Of a stretch of 64,000 nt of DNA, positions 11,300 through 23,400 are shown piece by piece. The DNA comes from Branchiostoma floridae (Eukaryota; Chordata; Leptocardii; Amphioxiformes; Branchiostomatidae), in contig NC_049990.1 of NCBI RefSeq assembly GCF_000003815.2, positions 12,950,771-13,014,770 on the forward strand, written 5' to 3'. Position 1 is the first letter of the stretch. The number at the start of each line of letters is the position of its first letter. The position numbers and the translations under genes are program-made. Under the pieces are notes generated by a model. It worked only from the letters and a program-made list of their open reading frames with translations, did no database searches and was not told the DNA's origin.

Positions 11300-11656
11300 C
11301 AACGTAGCCTCTGTCGCATACTTCGAGCGGGGCCGTTTTTTTGTGGGGGGGGGGGGCGGCGTTGGATTTGCGATTATGAACGTTGGCTGGGTTCTCTTAT
11401 GCCGGAAAGGGAGTTTGCCGAAACTCCCTTTCAATGGAAACTCCCTTTTCCCAGCCAAGGTTAAAAACGAGAACCAACCCCNNNNNNNNNNNNNNNNNNN
11501 NNNNNNNNNNNNNNNNNNNNNNNNNNNNNNNNNNNNNNNNNNNNNNNNNNNNNNNNNNNNNNNNNNNNNNNNNNNNNNNNNCCCCCCCCCCCCCCCCCCA
11601 AGCACAAACACACACAGAAAGCAGCCCCGTTCGAGGACTGCAACGGAGGCTAGCTT
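11300..11656. mobile_element. MITE-like inverted-repeat element containing the assembly gap
   Basis: The left end reads GTAGCCTCTGTCGCATACT then TCGAGCGGGGC. The right end, read on the other strand, gives TAGCCTCCGTTGCAGTCC then TCGAACGGGGC: an imperfect terminal inverted repeat of about 29 bp. Just inside lie a G run (11345-11354) and a C run (11582-11599), plus GGGAGTTTGCCGAAACTCCC, an internal palindrome (about 11410-11429). The gap has swallowed the centre. Confidence 0.55.
11482..11581. other. Assembly gap (100 N)
   Basis: Exactly 100 N, the usual placeholder for a gap of unknown size, flanked by a C homopolymer on both sides. Any ORF across it is meaningless. Confidence 0.98.
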
Positions 11657-13499
11657 CCACGTATCTTATTGAATCCATCTGCTTCTGTGGCATGGAACAA
11701 GGCTCTGCAGTATCGATTGACTCGGCAGCTTATGTCAATAAAATATCCCCTAATCTACTAGATGGACTTGCGCTTTATCATCCTGTCCCGTTTGTCAAAG
11801 ATGCATTTCATAATTAGAAGTGCAAATAACTTTTGCACAGGACATCCCAGAAACGCTTCATGTGCATGCGCTCCTAATGTTCAGTGTTGGACTACCCCAG
11901 CGGATTGAGAGATTCCTGTGATAACAGAAGAGATGTAGATATGTCGCGACAGGAAGAAACAGAAGCATGGCGCAATAAACAAACCCAAATGTCCCCGCCC
12001 GTGGCGGCAATTTCACTCATGAAAGTTGATATTATTGAACATACGACAGAACACACTGCATTATCTATTAATCATGAGAGTGAGTATTGATCGTAAACGT
12101 GTTTCTTTGTTCACCTGGATTTGTACGTTTCGGAAAAATCATATGTGAAAGCGATGTTTTCATAGCTTCGGTGCATATCAGCAGCTTGAAAGGCCCCTAA
12201 TGGAGTTTTACACGTTTATCGGTCTCTTATTCGTTTGTCACATTTTGTGCTCTGTGCAATGCAAACATTTCCCTTCACGTGTGCTGCTCTAAGATTAAGG
12301 TACATCTAACAGGTGTATAGCTCGACAAAAACGAGCAAAGCCTTCAGGGGTGTGCCTTGCTTATGTATCTGTTAAGGTCCCAGCACAAACCGCGTACATA
12401 CTCCGTACATACTCCGTACATACGCGCCGTCTGAACTATGTTTCCTGGAATTCTCAAGGGGATCGTTGCATACAAGTCGAGGCGATCTACAGCGACGGAC
12501 TGGCGTATGGCGCATCGTAAAAAGCTGTAGGCAATTGTAAACACATTCCCAACGTTATAACTATAAAAAATTGTTGAAGACAACTCTTACATTGCATGCC
12601 AGGAACAGCATAGTATAGAAATGGCGCTAAGGACTTGTATTCAGGACAAAGGACTATAGAATTATTGCATAAAAGTGGGTATTTTTTGGGAATGTTATAG
12701 TAAATAGATTCCCTGAATTCAATACACATCAACATTCCGTTTGTCCTGTGAACTTCCTGTGGGTAATGCCCTGCATGCTACTTGGGTGAATAATTTAAGG
12801 TTGCAGATGTAGTTAGAATTACATGGAATATCCTCCTACCTGAATAAGCTGTGTCGATCCATAACAAGTGGGTTTGGTGCTGAAAGCCGAGACGCTATTA
12901 AATTGATGCCCAAGAAATACGTGGTTAATGACGTGGAGCGCAGCCCAGCTCGGGAGCCCGTTAGCTCTGGCCTTTTGAATTGGCCTGTCGGCTCAACGTC
13001 CCCGTCTCAATGTGCCAGACCTTATTTCTTGGCGATGGTGAAGCATGAAACATGTTAGAGGGAAACATACAACCTTCTGGTGATTTTGTACAGTGGGTAA
13101 TGCCGGCAGATTGCCGTATGCAATCCCCGAAAAAAGGGCACACTAAACTGTGCCAATATTTTGATGAATCTATCCATATAAATTTTCATTATATACAACT
13201 AGAGATGGGATGTCATGCGCCATCGCTGTGTAAACGGCTTACAGAAAAGTCTTGTGAAGCAACGTATTAAGCCGAGGACACGTTTATGGTTTGCGCAACA
13301 TAATCCTCACGTGATGTTGTACTTTCTCATGCTGCACGACCATGCTGCTACTGAGGAACCCGACATCGTTCTATAGATCGTTTCACGTGACGTCACAGTC
13401 TCGTTCGAACGGCCATGTTGAGTGATGGTTTAGGTTCCCTTTCCACTGGACGGCAATCGCTGAGAGACGGCTGAGTGACCAAGTATAAGAGGATACGAG
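11657..13499. other. Non-coding stretch; small tandem CCGTACATACT motif
   Basis: No gene is supported. At about 12388-12424 an 11-bp unit (CCGTACATACT) is repeated about three times. The rest lacks recognisable repeats or exons. Confidence 0.35.
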
Positions 13500-14190
13500 T
13501 AACTCATTTTCATGATTTTGGGTATTTAGGTACCTTAGACAATGTTTTACAAAATAAAATACTAATTATGCAAAATAAGAGTGCATAAGTAATGAGAATA
13601 TCATATCATAGCAGTTTTTTTTCAATGTATCTCTTGTACCGGATATGATATGATCTTGACATTTAGGTGGTAGATCGCTTATAACATGATGACAATGTAG
13701 AGCAAGTTCCAGCCCGCTAACATGTAATTTCGGAACTACGGGAGCGTTTTTGTCAAGAGATTCCAAAGAGGACAACTGCAGAAAGGATTGACAGATTGAC
13801 ATCATTTTAGGCATGCGGGTAGCTTAGACAAGATGTTCATAATGGTATACATGTTATACAAATGATGACTTAATTAACATAATTAATTAGGAAAGTGTAT
13901 AATTCCATTGTTTTCAATACCTGGACTTCAAGAAATGTGAATTTGAATTGTGGTAAGTGGAATATGAGCAGATACCAAATATGGTAATGAGGAACTTATT
14001 TGCACAATTTATTTAAAAATTGCAAAAACTGTTTAATGATGGGAATTTTATAATTGTGACATATGTATGTAAGTCAATGATGAACAACTCCATGCATATA
14101 TCATGTTAATGTGTTAGTCAACTGCATGCAACTTACAAAAGCTCTAAATATTTCATGGAGGTATGAGGTCGCCGAACTCTAGTTATGAAT
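13500..14190. repeat. Octamer-containing dispersed repeat, tandem or nested copies
   Basis: Two partial copies follow each other: TCATGATTTTGGGTATTTAGG...ACTAATTATGCAAAATAAG (13510-13580) and ACATCATTTTAGGCATGCGGGTAGC...ACAAATGATGACTTAATTAAC (13798-13885). The distal block ends TGGAGGTATGAGGTCG..GAACTCTAGT at 14156-14183. This shows the family's full order: GAGCGTTTTTGT block, CATGATTTTTGGTATG block, octamer pair, GGTATG...AACTCTAGT end. Confidence 0.6.
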
Positions 14191-14326
14191 CATTCTCGAT
14201 TTTGTCAATCAGGAAGACGAAGAAACCGGCACACCTGGGTAATCAAAGCACATGTACTGTCACATATTCAGCACATTGGGGACCTGCCAGGTCGGACAGA
14301 AAAAACAACAACTGTGAATGTCTTAA

Positions 14327-14977
14327 CCCTCAAGCACCCGACCATTGTTCGCAAAAGTTTTTGGTCAATAAAATAAGTTTATCATTTTTGGGGGTTGCCA
14401 TGGCAACCATATTCTAATAGGCATATTTTTGCCAAAATTTGACAATTTCAATTTAAACAAGGTTTTCTCGGTAAACTACACCTGTTTTCTGACAACAATT
14501 AAATTCTATGAAATTCAATGTAATTTTCATGACTGAAAATTTATAATTTATGCTAATTTTATGACATCATTGGTCAAAATCCAAGATGGCCGCCCTGATT
14601 AGGTAAATGACGTCATAATGTCGTCACATTACATGTTGATGACACAGAAATTTTTGTGAGGATTAAGGTTTACAATCTTATTATCGTCTGAATGTTTGGT
14701 TGTCATACTATAAGTGGTTAAGGAGTTATCCTTCAAAGTTTGTTTTAAAAACTGCACATTTTTGCTGGGGTCCGTTGGACCCCAGAGGGACTGAACACAA
14801 ACTTTCTTTGTAATTTCCAAATAATTGTACCACTCTTTGCGAAAACTTAGGAGAAGGTATAAGACATATTGACTGACAAATTCTCGGAAGGATTTTTTCT
14901 TCAGATCAAAAATGTTCAAATGGCACTTCAAAATGTACGCCTGGGGTCCAAATGGACCCCACTCGGGTGTTTGAGGG
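14327..14977. mobile_element. piggyBac-type non-autonomous element
   Basis: It is bounded by TTAA on both sides (14323-14326 and 14978-14981), the piggyBac target duplication. Termini are CCCTCAAGCACCCGA and, inverted, CCCTCAAACACCCGA (14 of 15 match). GGGGTCC...GGACCCC inverted strings lie near the right end (14768-14785 and 14943-14960), as is common inside piggyBac ends. At 651 bp it has no transposase motif; a 100-codon minus ORF inside shows no DDD-like signature. Confidence 0.85.
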
Positions 14978-14981
14978 TTAA

Positions 14982-17054
14982 TGTCGTAAGGAATGACTCA
15001 CCGTAGAAACGATGTGACATGCTGACATTTCAACATATCAAATGGCGGTCGCAGCACTCGTTTACAGAAGGCGGCATGTCCGTCCAACATGCCGTCTTAT
15101 TCCTTTTGGGGCTTGACTAGAATATTGACGTAGATATGACATCAAACTCAAGTTGACACATAAATATGTCTTCACTTCCAGCATTATTTTGCCTACTGTA
15201 GCTAAAGCAATGACATTATGGATGGGTCTCTCAGCTACGTGTTTCTGTTTTTAAACATGTTATTGATATCATCCAAAGTTATATTTCAATCCATACATAG
15301 TATTGATTGAAATATATTGTCTTTTGTCCTGTTTCTTCTCCTGACAAATCTTATACGTCTCGCTTCGAAGGATGATTTAATTCCATTGGGGTCAGTTTAA
15401 CATGAAATAAGTATGGCAATAAAAACCATTGCCATGGCGACGGTTTTTTTTTTTAGTATTAATGATTGTTTTTTTTTTAAATATTAATGATTGTTGTTGT
15501 ACACTTCTTGTTGCCATTTAACACTATAATAACACTTTCTCATTTATTATGTAAATTACGTAATAATTTGTATAATTGATGTCTATCGATTTCTCTTTTT
15601 CCTAGTTAATATGTCATGTTTAAGTGCCCTAGTAGTAATGAAATACTGTCGCTTAATAAACGGTGCTCATTAATTATGCAAGATCCCACCTACCGTAACT
15701 CTTTGTGACACTCTTGTTGTTTTGGGCGCTCTTAGACACTATAATCAAAGTGGCACACCTGCGTCTGCTACAAAGACACAGTATTTACTTTTCTTTACAT
15801 GCAATAAAAGTTTAGAATTACAAAAGACACCTACTTTTAATTCCCATTTATGTTTGTGTAGTGACTGTCATGGAAGTTACACTGTTTACTTGGGGTCTTC
15901 TTATTGCTTGAAGATCACACATTAAAGGTCAACTTGGTAAACTTTGTCCATGTTGATTTGATTATATGGATCACGCACATCACTTTAAAAATGTTTTCAA
16001 GCAGAAAATTACTTTTAATTACAAAATGTTCTCAGAATTCATCAAAAACAGTAAATTGTACAAGCCTAAAACCATACTGCTACATGACTGCATCAAGCTA
16101 TACACAATGTAGTGCAAGAATGAGAAACAAAAATATATGGTTAACAGTAATGTGTACCACTAGTCACAACCTTCTCTAAACTACCATAATGCTCTACTTA
16201 CATCAAATGGGAGAAAAACTACAACAGATTGTTATAACTACATCATTCTGTGTAATCATATCCACAATTTTGCCTGTACCATATAGCAGCTGTCACACCC
16301 ATCAAACATCTGAATGTCACTTATCTGTACTCATTACTTTCAAAACTATTGATTTTGAGAGATCTTTCAATGCAGCCCCTAGTACATGTACATTCATGTT
16401 AACGCTAAGTACATTCTTGATGAGACTTGGATAAACATCATTGTGATCATGAAGGAAAATAACAAAATATCAACATCCTCTAATGCTACCAGCCTGCCTG
16501 CCTAAACATGTATAGTACTTGTAGTTTGAGGAAGGTAGTATTGTAGTATTTAAAAAAAAACTGTTGTTCGCAGGAATAATGAATGCCACATTCTTTTATC
16601 AGCTTTCCCAGACTCCAGGACCAGCCACAGTAGGACATGTGAGTACATAGAAACAAGCTAGGCAATGAGTATATCACCAGCAAAAACCAGCCAGAGTAGC
16701 ACTGGATTCAAAATTAACAAGAGTCCATCAAAATTTGGCTTGGGACAACTCGATGTGTGCTTTAAGGGAAAATCTTGGGACATTTGAAAACTGAAGGCAC
16801 ATTTGAAGTGTGTCTGGTCAATACGAGGCCAAAACTTGTTAACCAAGTGTTTTCTAAAGGTAACATTGGCCAGAAAAACTATCAGTAATAACTTCTATCA
16901 ATTTTTCCTTCAAAGTTCTGTTTAATGATATGTTACAAAGATAAACTTGTTAAACATACTCTTTGATCTGTAAGTAAATGTCAATGCAATTCATAGTACC
17001 AAATTCTTTTTAGAAGGCCTTGGAGAATTCAAGCTAATTTTGGGACAGTTGTAA
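14982..17054. other. Intergenic AT-rich DNA downstream of DAW1
   Basis: I see no exon, tRNA or bounded transposon. Poly-T tracts lie at 15446-15454 and 15470-15478 and are followed by matching strings (AGTATTAATGATTGTTxTT / ATATTAATGATTGTTGTT). There is a poly-A at 16551-16559. Confidence 0.4.
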
Positions 17055-17060
17055 TTTATT
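17055..17060 (-). terminator. Candidate poly(A) signal AATAAA for DAW1
   Basis: The minus strand reads AATAAA here, about 347 nt after the DAW1 stop codon (17409-17407). It is the first canonical hexamer I found downstream, giving a 3'UTR of about 0.37 kb. Placement is inferred without transcript data. Confidence 0.45.
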
Positions 17061-17406
17061 TTCAGACCACTGTAGGGAATTTTGATACCAGAGTAGCATC
17101 TACTTTGAAAGCTAGGAAAACTGTATAAATCTTGTACCTGTTCATGACGGGTTTACAACAGTCATACGAAGGATTCATTTTGAATGATACACCTAGTATT
17201 CTCCAGTATATTTTCCACTTTAAATCTTATTGACTGTGCAATGTTTGTAGAGTCTAAAGTATATGTCTGACTGTTGTGTCCATTGCATTAGGATTGCATG
17301 ATAACAACATGGCATTAGTGTATGTCTATGACAGGGTTGTACCTTTGACACATAAACCGTCTGGTCTGCCAGCTCCTCTCCCCACTCTCATGCTTCATGC
17401 CCGGTA

Positions 17407-20400
17407 TCACCGCCATATCCTACAGGTGTTGTCTTTACTTCCTGCAAAATAGGAGTCATCAATGTTTCTTTCAAAGAAATCTCAGCAACATTGTACCTAA
17501 AATTTACGTTTACTAGATGGGCAACATTTGTGAGCAAATACAGTACATTTCAACCATCTCCCACCCCACACAAAAATATCCCTAAAAATCCCCATATAAA
17601 TCATTCTGAAGTGTTTATGCCATATGTATTCTTTGGAAGTTTGAATAAATTTTTGTATGACTAACTTGCATATGCAAGCCTGGTATTCATTCCATAAGTT
17701 CACAACCATAATGACTTTGATATCATAGGAATTAAAAGGATTTCTGTCGATATATGAATTATAATACATTAAAATTGAGGCAGAAGTTCAAAGTTCTAAA
17801 TTTTTGTTCAAAATTTTTGTGCCAAGTTTAGGTTACGTTTTCACTTTGTGGCTGACATTGTCTGTTTATGTGTGTCTTAACAGCATAAATCATGAGTTAT
17901 CATTAAGGGATTGTTAGGAATTTTGTTGGTAGGTGTTAACAAAAGAACTAGTTTGATAATCGGCCTCCTGACGGTATTCTCTAAAACTGCTGCAAATTTC
18001 AGCTTTTGGAAGCAAAATTTCAGTTATGAACATTCAATGGTCCTGATAAGGGGTAGGGACTGGTACACCATAACAGTATAAACCTTTTTTTTCTTTTTGG
18101 ACCATTAAAAAAGACCTAAAATTTTGGAGTGATTAGAAAATAAACAAACTAAGGCCATACCAATTTAATTTGTTGGTTCTCGGATTTTTTCATGAAAAAT
18201 ATGAAGCGACAGGGCGAAAAAAAAAAAAAAAAAAAACTTCTCTGATGGCAAAGCCATTGCTGAATCTGGCCATGGGGGCTCTCGTATCATACTCACTGAG
18301 ACACTAACGGTACAGTAAGTGCTACCGGTACATACATTGCTATTTTCGTATGTTATTTTCACGATAATTGATTTTATTGATTTCTTTAACAAATTGTACT
18401 AAAATATTAGAATTATGGTTATTGATAAAAGGTGACATTGTAATTATGAATTTTATATGTACCATCCTGGTTTGATTCAATTGGAAACAACAGTCTGAAA
18501 ATGCAGTCTTCATTTTTGTCTTTTATTCATGGAGGTCAAAAACCAAGTGTCCATCTTACAGTAACTGAAACTTATCAACAAACCCCAAGGGGAACTCAAA
18601 ATAATTTAATATTTGCTCTGCTTGACAAGAATTCCCAGTCTTACTGCAACTCTGTGCTACCTACTTTGTCAAAGTTCTACTCTTTAAAAGTCAAAAACCC
18701 CTGTGAACTTACTACTAATTACTAGTACTTTGGGTGTATATGAACAAGCCCCAATTTGGCCAAGGGAACTCATATTTTTCTGTTGGCTAAATACTTCGAA
18801 ATAATTTTTGGTTTGTCCATCAAATATCAAGGAAATTATATTTCATCAAACCCACCTGCACATCGTTTGGGCCCTCGATGCATATCTGTTAATTATGTGA
18901 CAGAAGAAGAAGACATGTTTTCATAAATAAATTTTGTCTGTTGGCCAAGAAGTTTCTTCTGACTTCTGTCCCCGGTTAAAAACTGTACACACCACAAAAA
19001 ATGTGGCTTTCCTGGATCCACAGACATGGTATTTTCTTCTCCTGCTACTGCACTACCTTCTACTACACTTCTTCAAGCTCCAATTCTACTCTATCTGTAC
19101 TCAAAATTATCCGACTCCGGTACTCTTTCCCCTTCTATTTTTCTAGTGGCGCCATTTTGATTTTAAGACTGATGCTTCTGATTGGCTAATCTCCGTCACA
19201 TGATCACTTAGGTCACAACTTCAAAGAGAGACACCTATCAACTGATTGAAAAACTGCAGCCTTCAGATAGCCTGGGTAGAAAAAAATAATTTTTTTTTTT
19301 TTTTTGGTTTTGCGATTTTTTGAAGCGGCGATTCCGAGAACCAACGAATTAAATTGGTGTGGCCTAAGCAGGCATTCACATGTCTCTTTACTGCTTACCT
19401 CTGCTGATGTACAATGCAGTACCTGATGTACAATGCAGTACCTGCTGATGTAATTGTTATCCCTCTATTGTGAGGAATTCAGCACCAACGACAGGTATAT
19501 ATGGTAACTTGTGTGTGGAGGGTTTTCAGCACCAAGGGCAGGTATGATAACTTTTGTGTGGAGGGTTTTCAGCACCATGGGCAGGTATGATAACTTATGT
19601 GTGGAGGGTTTTCAGCACCAAGGGCAGGTATGATAACTTTTGTGTGGAGGGTTTTCACCACCAAGGGCAGGTATGACAACTTTTGTGTGGAGGGTTTTCA
19701 GCACCGAGGGCAGGTATGATAACTTTTGTGTGGAGGGTTTTCAACACCAAGGGCAGGTATGATAACTTTTGTGTGGAGGGTTTTCAGCACCAAGGGCAGG
19801 TATGACAACTTTTGTGTGGAGGGTTTTCAGCACTGAGGGCAGGTATGGTAACTTTTGTGTGGAGGGTTTTCAGCACCAAGGGCAGGTATGATAACTTATG
19901 CAGTGCTCGAAATACTTTTTCAGCCAGGTTGCGCCATCAACATTTCAGGTTGCCCCAATTTCAAGTTGTTACTTTCTTTGAATGGGCTACTTATCCATTA
20001 TCAATTCTTCCAGTTATATGTAACTATGTAATATGTCTTATGTTATCAAAAAAATAGATACAAAAGCTTATGCATGTATGTGCGGGAAAAGCAGTGTCCA
20101 GCTGCAAAATTTCAGGTTGCCCAGTGTGCAACCTGGGTTTAAAATTAAGTTGCGCAAAACAAAATGTGGTTGCATTTTCAAGTGGGCAAGTGGGTATTTT
20201 GAGCCCTGTTATGTGTGGATGGTTTTCAGCACCAAGGGCAGGTATGATAACTTAGGTGTGGAAGGTTTTCAGCACCAAGGGCAGGTATGGTAACATGTGT
20301 GGAGGTTTTTCAGCAACATGGGCAGGTATGGTAACTTATGTGTGGAGGGTTTTCAGCACCAAGGGCAGGTCTGATAACTTATGTGTGGAAGGTGTGTACA

Positions 20401-23400
20401 TAGGGTCATTATACTTCTTGCCTGTGATGATTGTAGAATTTTTGTATATAGCTGCTAGTTCAATGTAAAATGTACATTAGGGATATTACTTGCCTGTGAT
20501 GATTGTATTGCCCTCATAGTTAAAGGCACAGCTGAAGATCTCATCAGAGTGCCCTGCCAGAATCTGTTGACATTTGCCAGTCTGGGGGTCCCACAGCCGA
20601 GCAGACTTGTCTGCACTGGCAGTCAAAATCTTGTTGCCTTGGGGGTTAAAGCACACCTAGCAGAGGAAACAGACCATGGACATTTAAGGGCAATATATAT
20701 ATCATATAATTATACATTTGTATATATAATGATACAGCGATATACACATACTGAACATAACACTACCGGCTTGCCCCACTTACATGTACAAGAGCATATT
20801 TGTCCTCCCAGTATATTTTCACCATGTCCAGTGCATCAGCCTTCGCAAGGGAGGTCCTGGAAAAACTTTAATCTGGACCCTCTGAAACACTATTTCCTGC
20901 ATTTTCAACTTGAGGGGCAAATTTTGCTGTTAAACTAAGCTAAGTGCAATGATTTTTTTACTAATGAGAAAGGTTTTTGAGAGCGACGCTCCCACCACAT
21001 CCTGTTCACCATGTCCAGCGCAAGCCATCGTAAGGCAGGCCCGGGAAATTTTGAAATCTGGCCCCCCTCCCGACAGGAAACAAAATTAAGTAATACTATG
21101 ACTTACCTTGGAGATTTCCCCCTCATGTCCTTCTAACTTCATCAGACACTGGTGAGTCACAGCATTGTACACACGACCTGTGCCTGGGACAGATAGAAAC
21201 AATCACCATTTCTCCTTAAATAACTTAAAGATCTGAAACATTTACACTGATAATGTTGTGTTCTGCCATAGGGCTGTACAGATTATGCTTCCACATGTCA
21301 CAATCATGATGGGCAGCCCTGAACCTTGACTTGATCCTGCTTTGATTATCCCTGGTAGTAAGTGTATCTTAGGCCATACCAATTTAATTTCTTGGTTCAC
21401 GGATTCGCTCGCTCCAATTTTTTGGAAAAAAATAAAAATTACCACTCAGCAAATTTTCACCATTAATGAAACCATTCACCAACTTTCTGGTGTAGCAAGC
21501 TGGCCTTAATGTTATAAGCTCCTTAGCATGTGGGTATTATTATTGCAGTTATATTTTTCATTCATGAAGAATGGGACAAACTTAAAAACTGACACTACTT
21601 TTGTAATTTCCAACCAACAGGTGCTGTTACTGTACAGTAATTATAGTGTTTTTGTACTTTTTTCAAGCTGAAAACTTTTTATTCTTTCTGTTTTGAATTA
21701 GCCCTTACCTTTACCCCAACCATTTTACAATTTTTATTTTTATTTCGCCCTCTCTCCATATTTTTTATGAAAAAATCCGTGAACCAAGAAATTAAATTGG
21801 TGTGGCCTTACATGCACATTTAGATCCTCAGAAACTCTACACAGCAGTATGAGGTTACAGAGTTCATATCTCTGGATAGTAAAAGAAGTCCCAGTTACTG
21901 TAGGCCATGTTGAAATGTATATGGATGACATCTGCATGTACCTGCATCATTTTTTTCAGTTGTTTCAACAACAAAAAAGTTTTGAACATGTAAATGTACA
22001 AAGCAGCAAAATGGACAGCCACATACATTGTGTATATATGCTGTAAATTAAAAACTTTTTAAAAAATGGCATACATGTAATTTATTGTTTCCAAGTTAGT
22101 GTTTTACATTATGTCAAATATTTGTTGAAGTGATTAATGTAGAGAACAAATCTATCATTATACAGCAGTTTCTCCACCAATATTGCAGTAGACTGCCTCA
22201 AACAAAGAATCCATTACTCATCCGGCTTTGTCTTCACAATCTTACTAGGCAAACTGGGCGATTTTATGAAGATTTCCATATAGTTCTGATTTGAAAAAAA
22301 TTGATGTGGTCACCAATTGGAAAATAACAAAATCTAAGTGGTCATCATGGGCAGAGATTGGAAACTTGTTCGGACCCCATTCAACGTAGCCATGGCCACT
22401 TTGGAGAGGTGACAGTCACTTAATGCTTTTATCTATGGGGAAATTTTTTTTGGACTGAGAAAAAGTTGCTGACTTGAAGGGGTGACCACATGGGCAGGTT
22501 TGTCTGTACAGTGTATTTCATCCACTTCTGGAATACAACTATCACCAACCTATCAAAAACAAACGCATGAATGTTGAGACTAAAACTTGTGTGAAATCAA
22601 TGGTTCCTTCAGACCTTCAGTACTGTAAATGGTACTTACTGTCTGCTGATGCAGTAGCTAACAGCTGTCCTGTGTAGTCAAAGGCAACATCCAACACTTC
22701 ATCTTCATGGCCTCGCAGTGTGCCTATGCACTGCCCTGTGTGGAAGAATCTTTTTTTATTCAAGTTGAAAGACTTTACAGACATAGTGGTGGTGCACTCA
22801 AGTTGACACACTTACAACTCACACTTACATCTATCTGTCACTTATATTCCTTTTTTTGTTCTAAACCATCTAAAACCTTCCATAGACAGTGAAATTTGCA
22901 CTGGAAAAAGACGAAAAACATTTTGTGTATATTACTGACCTTTTCTGTTTACACTAGCTGTATATAATAATGATATTGTATTATTCACATTACATTTCAA
23001 TTCATGCTAACATACAATTTGAGCCACACCTCAAGTATAATATACATGTAGAATTCGAGGAACCCACCACACTTATAGAAAAGAGTAGAGGTCCTTCCTG
23101 TAGGATTAGATCAACTAAATCTGTCCAGATATGCAGCTTGTACTTTTCAGTACAAACCTGGTGTGTAAGGCCATGCACAAGGTGATTTTCTGGGTATACA
23201 ATACAAACAATAAATGCACATTAAGTAGGTCTAGTAGAAGGTCTACAGGTCCAGTTGTGGTCTGACCTGTCCTGGCATCCCAGATCTTGCAGGTGTTGTC
23301 CATAGAGCCTGTTGCTATCAGGGAACAGTCCCAGTTGAACTGAGCACTACTGATCTCACCACGGTGGCCAATCAGAGTGTGGATTCGACTAAAATGGACA

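Noticed and set aside
11262-11817. ORFs crossing the N run
   Set aside because: They depend on 100 unknown bases and homopolymer C/G tracts.
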